From Liquidambar formosana (Eukaryota; Streptophyta; Magnoliopsida; Saxifragales; Altingiaceae), in NCBI GenBank assembly GCA_039720395.1, contig CM077823.1, positions 33,996,371-34,060,370 on the forward strand: a stretch of 64,000 bases of DNA, in the 5' to 3' direction. The notes beneath the pieces are model-generated. The model did no database searches, was not told the origin of the DNA, and saw only the letters and a list, made by a program, of their open reading frames with translations. The position numbers and the translations under genes are program-made. Below, one piece after another: positions 11,671 to 23,066 of the stretch. Position 1 is the stretch's first letter. Each line of letters opens with the position of its first letter.

Positions 11671-14600
11671 TCACAATGACAAGAGAATGCCCACCAAAAC
11701 CGACCCAAACAACCACCACAGTCGTACCGGTTGGCTATCCAAATAAGCAAAGCTGGAATTCATTGATGTTGCTTTGGGTGCGGGGGCAATATCAGCCTGT
11801 GGTTGTTCACATGTCCCAAAAGTCCCGTTTGCCTGCACACAATAATCAAATTAATAAAGATTTAATTTCCATATCATCATGAACTTTCGGAATAAAATTT
11901 TCCCCTTTTTTTATTACGAGTAATTGTTAGATGCCACTATGCCAGTGAGTTCATGTGTTCATAGCACAAGTTAATCTCAAGATGCCTATATAGAAATTTA
12001 ACGTAATATTTCTAATGTAACTTTCCTTTTTCTTTAAGTAAATTACTGTTTTATAAATTGATCAAATCTAAAACCAAAATTTAAAAAAGAAATCCAGCTG
12101 AGGTAAAGTAGTCGTGGACCGTACCTTGCAATAGGCAATGTTTCCACACCCGCAAAGGAGATGACCATTTGCTATATCTACAGCCTCCTGAGATCCCCCT
12201 CCATCACTCCTCTGCAATGTTCATACACCAATAAATTATTTTAGCTAAATTGTCATCAATGTTTCAATCTACCATTCTTTAACTTTATTTTCATATACCT
12301 TGTAAAAATCAACAGCAATGAAGTTAGGCCATCGTTTACCAGATGCTTCATAACAAGTATTGACCATGCTAACTAACGGAGCTGAATTATACTTGCAAGC
12401 TTGGGTTAGATCTGGATTATCTGGAAAATAGTTCACTAACACAAGTGACCTTGTCATCGTGTTCATGGGAGAAGATTCCGCACGATTTGGACATGAACCA
12501 GCTATCATCCCACCATCTCCATCTGTAATTTCAACCCTGGTCAAAATTGGCTCTAGTTTTTTGAAATTCATTTCTCCTTATTTCACTGTCAAGTTTGGAA
12601 AGAGTAAACGAAACTCACATTGGTTTTCCACCAAGTATTTCCACTCATAGGCAATCCCTTCAGAAGCCTCCTTAGATGATTTTGAAGTGAAAACCACTAA
12701 GCGCTGATTCTGGTGAACCATATCATCAACTGTTGGCCAATCTTGACCATTTTTGGGCATGCGAGATACTGGAAACCAAAATTTCCTCAGGCCAGCAGCA
12801 TCAAACACCTTGGTCAGCCCCTTTGGTGATGTGACATAGTCTTCAATGATAATGGTGACAATTTCAGTTGGGTTTGCTTCAAGAAATACTTGTATCTCTT
12901 TCAGAACATTAATGGCAGGTTGCTGTTGAATCAAATTCCAAATCAACTAGTTTAGAGAATAAAAGCAATCAACCACAACTATAGTTACAGGTGTAAAGTT
13001 TCCAACTTACAAGCCTAAACTTATAAGTGGAGGGTCCAAACATGTATGAAGACATGTTAAATTCAATATTTAATCTATGTGGGATGTAAGACCTCCCAAC
13101 ACCCCCCTCATGTGCAGGCCTAACAAGATTCAAATGGCCTATCACGTAGACAACAAAGACAAGCTCACAAATTAATTATCAGCCCAAGAACGAGATGCTC
13201 TGATACCAAGTAAGTTTCCAACCTAAAAGCCTAGACTTTTAAATAGAGGGCCCAAACAGGTATATGAAAACATGTTGAATTCGATATTTAATCTATGTGG
13301 GATGGAAGTCTTCTCAACAACAGGCATATGGGAAACTAGAACATGAAATATCTAATATATTTTCCAAGATTCTGAACAGACAACGCATTTTTGTAAAATG
13401 GAGGCATTATCAAAATATTTTTTTTTTAAAAGAATAGAAATCAAATCAATAATTGAAATCTTGAATAGTTTTTAATAAATTAATTTCAAATGCCATGCAA
13501 AACAAAATAGAATCAAATTAAACGTCATGAGAACCAAATGGAATTATGCATTTTATGTTGTTCACAGATAACCTGCTTACTTACAAATGAAGTATAGTTG
13601 TAGCATTTTCCACCAAAGGAGTGACATAACCAGATGTCATTGTTGAAGTCATACATATCAAGCATCAACCCTCTAACACCATTCTGCAAGAGAAACCACA
13701 TCTAAATAAAAGCATATTGAAATGCAACTCTTAAATTAAAGCATGCATGCTATTAAACAACCAGCCAACTTCTCATTGACCTCATATGGTCTGACCACAC
13801 TTGTGATATATTGCCCTCTGGACTGCAATGTCCAATCAATAAGCCATGTTACCGTGAAATGGTGTTGTAAATCCAACCTACCAAGCTTGGTAGTCTTTAC
13901 GGGAATCAATTTTCAGGATTCATCGGTCATGATGTTAGGTGGATCAGCGCATGCTGAATCTTGAATAGGGGACTTATCAATTACCTCCTCGCATTAGTAG
14001 GTAACATATGCTAGATTTTTTTCCATATTATGAATTGAAATATTACTGAATTTTTAGCATTACCTACACCAAAAATTTTAAGCCAATCCAAATGAAGTGA
14101 TTGATCAGGAGTTTTGACATATGCCCATCTTTAAGTTGGGGTTGAGTGGACCTATCCTATGGGATAGGGTGTAGGGTTGTATGATATTCTTGATCGTACC
14201 CAAAAGAATGAAGACCTTGGTTATGAGTAAGGAACTAAGGATACTTCAAAGCAGATCTTGGTTGGAAGTGATGATACTTCAAACTAAATTGAGCTTCAGT
14301 TGCCTGCGAAAACTTAACAGATTGGACCATGATGGCACAACGCAACACATGATATTTTTGCCCTGCTAAATTTAAATTTCCTCTGGAGGGTAATCTAGCT
14401 GGCTCCCCAGCTTATCACCCATCACATTCCATTTTATATTGTAATGCTTATATTTTAAACTAATTGAGCTTATTTCAGAAGTCAAGAGTAATCATTGAGT
14501 TTGTCCCACTGGAATTAAAAAACCCATTTGAACAAAGCAATTGATAATATATAATTTCTTTCGAGAGGGTAGCTCTTCTTTGGCAAAAGACCATGTGGAG

Positions 14601-15972
14601 CCATTCTTTAAGCATTCAACAACCACAACTCTATATTGTGGTTCTTTCTTTAAATTATTTCAAGACTACATTATCCTTGTTCTTCAATGAGATAATCAAA
14701 GTGAAACGAAAACGAAACGAACAAGATTATCAAATCATCAAATCATTGAAAGCACAACGTATGGGATTCTTAAAATTAAAGGCAGTTAAAAAGGCTCTCA
14801 CCATCGGGCTTGATACTGCCGATAAATAAATTGCTTTCGGTCTTTGTAATTTTTGGTCCAAAAAACTCAAAATTCAAAAACTCTTAGGAGAGTTGGCTAG
14901 AATAATCTACAACATTAAGGATTAAAATAATCTGAAAACGACTTGTTAAATCATTGTGGCCTTGGGTCTCCCACTTGGATTTTTTATGACTTTCCAGATG
15001 TCTGGCACTCTGGCTCCTCTGAGTTGCCATCAATGCTATTTGATGAACAGATTCTCTCCCTTATAAAATGTTAAGATTATCACAAAATTTCACTTATAGC
15101 CAAGTAGTTTAGTTCAAGCAATAATATATTGGGTAATATATAGAGTATGCAAGTAAACTTCCTAAAAAGTCTAAATTACTGTTTCCCTCATAGCTAAGTG
15201 TTTAAGTCTTTAAGGTGGATTTCTATAATTTACCCCCCCAAAAAATGGATATTTCTATCTCTATCCTAGAAGGACATTTTAGTCTTTCAACCAGATGCAA
15301 ACTTTACTTAATGATCAACATTGGTGACGGCTCAGCAACAACAATTATCACCGCCCAACTGCCTCCAAATTTTAAGGCTCCGTTTGGCTCACGGGAAAAA
15401 AGAGAAAAAGGTGGGGGTGGGGGGGGGGGGGGGGGGGGGTGGGAGATTGTGGTTTCTTGTTTGAGCATTGTTCTATTTCTTTTCTCTCAATCCTTTTTCC
15501 CGAGAACCAGACGGAAAGCAATTTTCCTACCGTAATACAACAAGAGAAGCGAACTCACATTGAGCTGACTGGTAATTGAGTCCTGCTGATTCCTGGGAGC
15601 TAAATTCACAGATCCCGTCGCCGACGACTCCCCCAACCTAGAAAACGCGTTGTGCGTAGTTAGCCATGAGTACCGATTAAACGGCAGTCCCTTCACCTGT
15701 TCACAGTTTCGGAACCACATCAAACACAAACACTACATACACACAAACATACATACATGCATACATAGATACATACATACCTTTGCAGAGGGATTCAAGG
15801 GCTGGATACGAGTACATCGAGGACGAACATTTCCATTGGCAAGGCACGTCTCGCAATGTAGCCCCGAGTCGCAGTTTCTGTCTGCAACGCACGTTTGCCC
15901 CTCCTGTTACAGAGAAAAGTGATGAGAAAACAAGATAAATGGATCTGGAAAAACATTTTGATTTTTGATTTT

Positions 15973-16008
<36 letters not shown>

Positions 16009-16221
16009 GAGGAAATTGTGAGAAACTGATCATATATATAGAGATACACAAGAGACATAGGAGCTGAAGTGGATATGTATATACCTTGAGAGCAGAACAG
16101 GAACGGAAGAGAAAAGCTAGGATGAACAGAGTCGAAGTGAAATTGATTCTCTGCAAAGTGAATATGGAATTAGGTCTCTTCAGTGAAAGAGGAAGAAGTT
16201 ATAAACATATATATATATATC

Positions 16222-16274
<53 letters not shown>

Positions 16275-16291
16275 AGAATACATGCCTCCAT
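11671..16291 (-). CDS. PI-PLC X-domain-containing (PLC-like phosphodiesterase) protein, secreted, probably GPI-anchored
   Basis: Exons, minus strand: 16286-16291, 16085-16150, 15781-15903, 15559-15696, 13585-13683, 12619-12922, 12299-12522, 12125-12211, 11671-11832. The phases join to a predicted 402-aa protein. It matches the recalled At1g49740/At3g19310 family in order: hydrophobic leader (1-22), Cys-rich segment (25-62, with TCVADRNCDSGLHCETC), PI-PLC X domain with the two active-site histidines (H80 in LTTHNAF, H132 in WLCHSFGG), then RSDGGGS and a hydrophobic C-terminus (LWWLFGSVLVGILLSL) typical of a GPI signal. The family lacks the Y, C2 and EF-hand parts of true plant PLCs, so its substrate is unknown. 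The first exon is the weak point: no ATG lies in frame before the acceptor at 16151, so I place the start at 16291 with a GC donor (ATGGAG then GCATGT). The gene is divergent from the kinase gene, and its intron 5 carries a TRIM. Confidence 0.85.
12992..13319 (-). mobile_element. TRIM (miniature LTR retrotransposon) in a PLC-like gene intron
   Basis: Two direct repeats of about 108 bp (12992-13101 and about 13212-13319) end in TGTTG when read on the minus strand. Between them, on the minus strand, are a primer-binding site TGGTATCAGAGC (13197-13208), the usual initiator-Met tRNA match of TRIMs, and a G-rich polypurine tract (TGAGGGGGG) just before the 3' repeat. The perfect 5-bp target duplication ACAGG lies at 12987-12991 and 13320-13324. 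It has no coding capacity. It lies within intron 5, on the same strand as the gene. Confidence 0.9.
13684..15558. other. Long intron of the PLC-like gene, no other gene seen
   Basis: This 1.9 kb intron separates the exon with the first catalytic histidine from the exon with the second. It contains a poly-G tract near 15415-15440 and otherwise AT-rich sequence. Open frames inside it show no protein motifs. Confidence 0.6.
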
Positions 16292-16380
16292 TACTGGTTT
16301 TTGGTTTGTTGAGGAAGAGAGAAAGAAAGAGAGAGGGAGAGAGCGATAAGGGAGAGAAAGAGAGAGTATGTTCTCTCTCT
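16210..16380. repeat. Compound microsatellite in the PLC-like 5' region
   Basis: TA, GT and GA dinucleotide runs follow one another between 16210 and 16275, with more GA-rich sequence to 16380. On the minus (gene) strand the last part is a CT-rich tract upstream of the proposed start, common in plant 5' leaders. Confidence 0.8.
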
Positions 16381-16668
16381 AATACTTATTTTAAATTCTG
16401 TTGGATTGCACTGCGAGGAGGGAATGAAGAAAGCGTAGAAGCAATGGAGTCGCGACAGAGGGAATTTACATATACACGGTTTTTTCTGATCTTATAAAAT
16501 AATTTCTACGCTACTCACATGTGGACATTTAATCTCAGTCCTCCATTTTTTATCCAACGGTGAAAATATAGTCGAACTTTAAAAACTTGGTTAATGGCTG
16601 ACGGATTAAAAATACTCTGTAAATGACTAATACTCTGTATTAGATTACAATAAAATAAACGACTAATA

Positions 16669-16812
16669 TTGGCTCAATGGTAAGTCGGGCTCCGATAAGT
16701 GTCTCAGGAAGCATAGGTTGAATACTTAAATTTCCACAAAAGCTTGGGATAGTCAAGATTAAAGTTTCGGATACTTTTATTATAAAATAAATAAATAAAT
16801 AAATAAAAATTC
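16669..16812 (+). mobile_element. tRNA-derived SINE-like element
   Basis: TTGGCTCAATGG at 16669-16680 fits a Pol III A box, and AGGTTGAATACT about 40 bp later fits a diverged B box. The unit ends in a TAAA-rich tail with five AAAT repeats, as many plant SINEs do. No target duplication was identified. Confidence 0.5.
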
Positions 16813-17529
16813 TGTGGGCATTTAATGGATCCAGTTGAGTATGTATTAAAATTTGATCAATTTGATGACATTTTATCATAGAATTTGGATATTCTTTATA
16901 TATATATATATATATAAGTAATTTGAATATTATTTATACTGGTATTTTTCTTTTAATTCCTGATATTTAATATGCAGGTTTTTGATAATGTGCGATTACC
17001 CTTAAGCTAGCAGCCAGTGGTGTCCTATTCCACAAAGAGTTGTGGGTTGTGGTGTTTGTGACCTCCTACCAGCTTAAAGGGTGAGGTGATAGACTTGAGC
17101 AGTTGATAGGCGTCTTTACACATATGCTGAAGTGCTCAAGCAAAATGAAAATAAAATTCAGATTAAATTAAAAATGTATAATATAGCATTTAAGTAAAGA
17201 TAAACTAACGAATTAATGCATGAAGTAATAATAAGTTAATAACAGTATGGATTGGTTCAAGATTAAGTGTTAGGTTAATGTGAGTTGTCACGGGGTCTTC
17301 ATTCCCTTTTCCTCCGGGGGTTGGGGATAAAACCAAAAAAAAAAAAATCTATTTGATTAGGTCACACAACATGTGAAGTTAGATGGAAAAAAGGTGCAGG
17401 GTCATTTTTTTTTTGGCCTTACAATAATGTAATAAAAATGCTCACTACATGATAGTCTAACTTCATTATTTATCTACATGCCTAGATATTCATCATTATA
17501 AAATGTAGAGACCAACTATCATGTTAGTT

Positions 17530-17748
17530 ACCCATCATTGGGTAGCTCAGTTAGTTAAGGCGAACACATGATTATGTGGTTAGGTGCACGGTTTCTGATC
17601 CGATTATCCACTAGGACAACCTAAGATTTAAGTAGGAGACCATACCTGTAGATTGTTGCACTAGTCTCTTTGGGGGTTTAGGTTTTATAAGTAAATCCAA
17701 AGGGTTCTGCTGTAAGATAGTTCTACTGTTTAAAAAAAAAAGAAAAAA
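17530..17748 (+). mobile_element. tRNA-derived SINE-like element
   Basis: The segment starts with GGGTAGCTCAGTTAGTTAAG, which closely resembles a tRNA 5' half and A box. It has a B-box-like GGTTTCTGATCC further on, then a body of about 130 bp and an A-rich tail. This is the layout of a plant SINE; the family is not identified. Confidence 0.55.
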
Positions 17749-18514
17749 ACAAGCTAAGCTCTGATTACCAAAGAGCAATGTTGCAGAGTCCAAAATTTTT
17801 ATCTAAATTTACTTGCCTAAAACCTCAAATGATGTGAAAATTTTACTATCCAATAAAAAAGTTTATTAAAAAAAAACAGAAAATACTATAGATCCCACTC
17901 TTTTTTTTTTCTTCCCAAATCTAACATCCTAAATAATGTGACAATATATGACCACAAATGAGATTTGAATTTGAATATCAAACCAAAAATAGATCTAATT
18001 AATACTAAAATATCACCGCATTTGGGGAAAAAAAAGATTGGGACATAAAATATTGTCCAAACAGTAATGGGTTGATTAATGAATGGGGCCAAAATATTTA
18101 GACTCTTTAGCATGCATTTTCCTTCACGAAAACAAATCTTAAAGTTTGAACAGAGTAACCACTAGATCCACTCTCCAAACTTTATTGCCATTTTCCGGTC
18201 AACCTTTTCTGATTTGGGCCATAAAAAATTCAGCTTTTTCAAGCCTCGACAAAAGAAAGCAAACTATTCATTTGGGCTTTCCTTAAAGCAATTTTGCTTT
18301 CCCATACACCAAACTTGCTTAAAGAAGAAAACCTACCCAATAATAAATTACACGAAATGACAAATATTGTTGCTTACAAAAAGCACTTCCACCCTTTCAA
18401 GTTATGTTGCTTCAACACATAGTTGGAAAGTGTACCGACCTATCTCATCGTATAAATGTTGTTTGCCCACAAACATCTGTGCTGATCAATGAACTCATCA
18501 CTAAAAAAAAAAAA

Positions 18515-18745
18515 TTCAATGTCCCACAAAAATATGCCTAATTTAACAAAATACATAGTTTAAGAAAAAATAAATAATGCATTGATATTTTTTTTCCAAA
18601 ACTACCCTTCCTTTTATAGCTCTACAAGGCATAAAAAAATACTTCTTGATACAACCAAAGAAAGTATAACAAATTTATGGTTTGACTTTTAAAGTAAACA
18701 AATGTTTTGGAAGAAAAAAAAGTAAAGATAGACAAAGGGAATAGA
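18515..18745. mobile_element. Diverged MITE of the CTCCGTCCC family
   Basis: GTCCCACAAAAATATGCC at the left, internal segments such as TTTATGGTTTGACTTTTAAA, and the right part resemble the elements at 38101-38377 and 61193-61474. The ends are poorly preserved. Confidence 0.4.
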
Positions 18746-19699
18746 TTCTACCTATTAATGCATACCGATAATTCCACCAATCATTTGAATCGTGTCTCGT
18801 GTTATAGGAAATGATGCACCTTAAGTGGTGAACTTACCAACTAACCACAAGAGGTAGAAAACCACCATATAGTGGCTCTCCTATGGGAGAGAAACTTGTA
18901 TGTAATTGTAATGTGATTACGTAATGTCATCGGGAATAGAATAAAATAAAATTGTACGGTCAAAAAATAATCTAACAATCTCACTTTACTCTATCTTTAT
19001 AGGCTTGTGACGGTCAGGGGTGGACTTACACTCATGGTTGGGGGCCCATGACACTCTCAAAAATTTTTAATCTCTTTTCAATATGTTTAATTTTATGAAA
19101 TGATATTCTCAATTTTGATAAAGTGGTATTCTCAAATTTAATTATTTACTCTTAAATAATATCTTTTTATACTTACATATATATAATATATGTGTATATG
19201 TACTTATGTATATATGTTAAGGCGTAAATGACAACCTTAAACAAAAAAATTCTAATTCTGCCCCAAGTTACGGCTGATGGCATGTCAGCTGTGTTACCGT
19301 TGCCTATAAATTTATCCTCTCCTTCGAAAGTCATTACAAAGATAGAGAGACTCACCTTGAAAGATCTTTACGAAAAAATTGAAATAGTGACTTCGCACTG
19401 ACCGCTCAACCCTGCGGTATGCAGACATGATGCCGTCCACGTCTTTTTTTATTGTTGTAACCCCTAATTTGGCTACATTTGTCCCAAGACAAAACATACT
19501 TGAACTTTGTGTGGGTTAAAGGTCTAAGTCCACCAATTGCATCATAAATTCATAATCAATGCTCCTTAATGTGAGCGCCACAAAATTGAATATGAAAATG
19601 CTATGCCCACGTGCTACCCAGTATGTGTTCTCCACGCTCAAAAATGACGGTAGGGTATCCATAACCCAATAATGAATGGGATGTAACCTTCCAATGTCA

Positions 19700-19890
19700 C
19701 GTGTCATGTCTTTATATATATGGTTATGTTTCTATCAGTATTTATTGATATAAGTTATATCAACATAATATATTAAGGATTACGCCTCTTATATTGGTAA
19801 AATATATCTCATATTTTACTAATGCACAAGGTATAATTCTTAATACGGGTGTTGATATAAATTATATTAACACGTACTTACCTGATCATC
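19700..19890. repeat. AT-rich palindromic repeat, third copy
   Basis: Inverted TGATATAA and TTATATCA segments and a body resembling 6410-6580 and 10380-10546. Probably an old MITE. Confidence 0.3.
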
Positions 19891-20189
19891 ATCCTATATT
19901 AGTTAGCTGTTTTCTTAAAAACTAAACCTTAACACCCCCTCCCCCCTCTAGCACACATATGCCGTTTTTATGTTTTAAATGAATAAGTCAATTCTAACAT
20001 ACTCACTTTACGACATTTCTATTAACCCTTGAGTATGTGACACGTCATCTCGACAGCTTGATATCTTAGTCATATGCAAGCTTTTAAGTATGGTGTCTTT
20101 AACAGCTTAATGACATTATTCAAATTTATAAAAAAAACATTGATACCTATTTATTGACATTAACTATAGGTAATGGAGATTTTATATAG

Positions 20190-20975
20190 AGCACACTCCC
20201 CCAATACCCTCCAGCACTCCTATTATTATTTTATTAAATACAATGACATTTATACCCTTGTTTGATCTTATCCCAGTATTCGTCTTCCCTCTCTTATCTC
20301 CTCATGTATATCCTTCCCATGCCAGTAAAAGCCCATCTCTCTCCGAGCAGATCTGAGGCACAAAATAAGATCTTTGCGCCACCCACGCCCACCCATCGTT
20401 GGCAATGGATTTGATGGCAGCCAGCGACGTGATAATCGACAACACTCTCGCCTACTTCGATGGGTATCCGCACTAGTTTTATAAGAGAAGGGGGTTTTGC
20501 AAGAGGGAGAAAAAGGAGAAAGAATGGCCAAGGACAGCAGCTGAGATTTGCAGACATAGGAAAAGAGGATGAAAGAGTGAGATCTATGGAGTTAAAATAT
20601 GATTTAGATTTGCATAAATGAGAATTTTTTTTGTAGACAAAAAAATGAAAACAAGAGCTGGTGCAAGTTATAATTTTCGCTGGTTTTTTGGGCAAACAAA
20701 GTGCAAGTCGTCTCATTCCAGTTGTTCTTGGTGATGATGATCAGTTTATTGAGGATGATTTTGCTGATTAGCAAGAATAACTATTGCTTAAGGTTGTAGT
20801 GCTTTAACCACTTTGAATGCAATAGTGGTCTTTCTGTGAAAAAGATGATGTTGGGGAACAAAACAGCACGTAGAAGTCATAATTATTAAATAAAGGGTAT
20901 AAGTGTCATTGCGCAACAAGAAAAAGTGCCAAAAGGCAACAAAGGAGTGCGAATAACACTCCCCTTTATCTATTG
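20190..20975. mobile_element. Putative non-autonomous Mutator-like segment
   Basis: The left part carries GCACTCCTATTATT and later AATGACATTTATACCCTT; the reverse complement of the right part carries GCACTCCTTTGTTG and later AATGACACTTATACCCTT. Matching blocks at matching spacing suggest degraded terminal inverted repeats of about 80 bp. The interior is less AT-rich than its surroundings and has a short plus frame with ASDVIIDNTLAYFDG that I do not recognise. I could not find a target duplication. Confidence 0.4.
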
Positions 20976-21227
20976 TAAAAAAGGAAGCAAAAAATCAATT
21001 TTTTTTTCGTTTTTTTCCTGCCTATGGGGCCCTCCAGCCTTGTGTTCCTCCTGTTTATCATGTTCGAATCCTTGAATCGTGTCCACACGCGCTTCATAGT
21101 CATGTGGGTTTGGCAATTAGCATTAAATAATTAACAAAAATTAGGTGTATTTACTTAAGTTTTTGGATGCTACAGTCAGTTGGGGGGACGCGACCGTTGC
21201 GTCGTGATTGATATGTGCATAACATGT

Positions 21228-21313
21228 GAATCCCACTCATATCACGCACGCACCAATCAAGAGGGACCATGGAATCCCACTCATATCATGCACGCACCAA
21301 TCAGGCGGGACCA
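21228..21313 (+). repeat. 44-bp tandem repeat, two copies
   Basis: The unit from GAATCCCACTCATATCA to GGGACCA occurs at 21228-21269 and again at 21272-21313 with a few substitutions. Confidence 0.85.
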
Positions 21314-21965
21314 CCGTGCCTCCCCACTGATGATAGCAATTCTCTTATTTTTTTATCACACATTCAGAAAGTTCCATAAAAACATCCGTGCCCATACAGA
21401 CATGCCCCGGTCTCCTCTTTTGGCCTTTGCGGCTCCCTCACGCGTCTACTGTCCTTTTGTGAACACTTTGTGGGTCCACGTAAGTCCCCATGTTCCAATA
21501 ATTTTTTATTTAATATTTTTTCCCAACTATCAGAGGGGAATTTTATCATTTTTTTTTAATTTTTATTTTTTGAAGAATAGTTACACCGACTTAATTTTTT
21601 TTCCAAAAAATATGTGAAACTTTTTTTAAAAAATTTAAAATCCTATACCTTATCTCATTTGACGACTATCATGGGATTTACGTTATAAAAAATAGAAAGT
21701 TTAGGGTTTAGTGTTTAGGATTTGGTGTAAAGGCTATATAACTCTAAAAAAACTTTCAAATCTAGTTAGAGGAAGCCCCCTTGAATTCTTAGAGTTTTTA
21801 TTTGAGTTGTCAATTGGTAATCTAATTTTTGTCTTTTGGTTACTGAAAATAGAATTCTTTTTTCATAAATTAAAAAAACCCAATAAATTTGATATTCATG
21901 TTATTATCTAAGATAATCCTAATACAACAAGTCGAAATTAATGAATCATAGCCCATGTTTGATCA

Positions 21966-22184
21966 TAGCCCATGTTTGTTTAGCTGGAATAGAATTGATA
22001 GGATGAAATCTCATTTCAATTCATTCCAAACAGCATGTTTGAATGAGGTAATTTAAATGAGAATGAAATTAAATAGTGTGTTTAAATAGGTATTTCAAAT
22101 ATATTTTTATTTCAAATTACTTTAAGCATGAAATTACATTCTATTTCCATCCATTTCATTCCAGTTAAGCAAACATAGCCTTAT
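21966..22184. mobile_element. Tourist/hAT-like MITE
   Basis: The left end has GCCCATGTTTGTTTAGCTGG and the reverse complement of the right end has GGCTATGTTTGCTTAACTGG. Such ends, followed by AT-rich sequence with ATTTCATT motifs, are typical of plant MITEs. The left junction is itself duplicated (CATAGCCCATGTTTG occurs twice), so the exact boundary is uncertain. Confidence 0.5.
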
Positions 22185-22205
22185 TAATATATGAATTAAA
22201 TTATA

Positions 22206-22489
22206 CTCCTTTCGTTTCATAATAAGTGTCTCTTTTGAAAAGATATGTTTTTTTAATGAAACATTTTCAAATGTTTTCACATCAATTCATATATTTTAAA
22301 ATTCTAATTTTGCCCTCAAGTTCGTAGAACATTAGAAAAAAAAAAAGAAAAATCTTTTTAAGGGTATTTTATGAAATAAATAAAAAAAGTTAATTGACTT
22401 GAAAAACATGACACTCATTTTGAAACATCCAAAAAAAAAAAAAAAAGAAAAAAAAGGAAGGAAGAATACTTATTATGAAACAGATGGAG
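22206..22489. mobile_element. Stowaway-like MITE
   Basis: The left end CTCCTTTCGTTTCATAATAA pairs with the right-end reverse complement CTCCATCTGTTTCATAATAA. Both sides are flanked by TA, the Stowaway target duplication. No coding content. Confidence 0.75.
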
Positions 22490-23066
22490 TAAATAAACTC
22501 ACTTTATTTTTGACTCATGATATGTCTGGTTAAGCCAGAACAACTAATTAAGAAACTCAACTCGACCTGGTTCGTTTAAAATTACATAACCCTCCCATTG
22601 GATCTTGGGAATCTCTACAGTGTACCTATCAAATGGTACTTCCCTATCTCTCTATTCAAAATTTTTTTTATTTTTATTTTTTATAATTAAATTCTGTCTT
22701 GCTAGCATTTAATGCTCTCTAAACGTCGGATTACTCGAGTGTGTACCACTGAATACGAGTGTGGGCACATACTGAAAATGTGGCCCTTGCCTTGCGTTGC
22801 CCCCACTCTCATCTGTCAAGTGCGCATTTTCAATTTTAGAAGAAATTAAAATGGTTTTTTGAAGACTCGAGAATGGGGTCATACGCTGTTACTCTTTTCT
22901 ACAGTCACGCAGTCAACAGCAGCACTCAATGGCCGTACCAACTCGCTGTCTTGGCTAAGCCAGTCTACTAGTACTGCTCCCAAAGTGCGCTAACATACGC
23001 AGGTGCCATTCATTCATCCATCCTCAACCCTGCACTCGCTCTCTCTCCGAGCCTCCCGACTCGACC

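Larger units (their letters stand above)
16292..23066. other. Divergent intergenic region between the PLC-like and kinase genes
   Basis: This 6.8 kb region must hold the promoters of both genes. I see no coding exon. It is packed with short elements: two SINE-like units, a MITE relative near 18.5 kb, a putative Mutator-like segment near 20.2-21.0 kb, a 44-bp tandem repeat and two MITEs next to the kinase promoter. The sequence immediately before the kinase ATG (22900-23066) is less AT-rich, CT-rich and probably the 5' leader. Confidence 0.6.

Noticed and set aside
15795..16156. Continuous minus-strand frame starting 'MQRINF' and running through a poly-lysine stretch
   Set aside because: The first codon is TTG, not ATG, and the frame reads through an intron containing a poly-A tract. 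The splice-based model with exons 16085-16150 and 15781-15903 matches the protein family much better.
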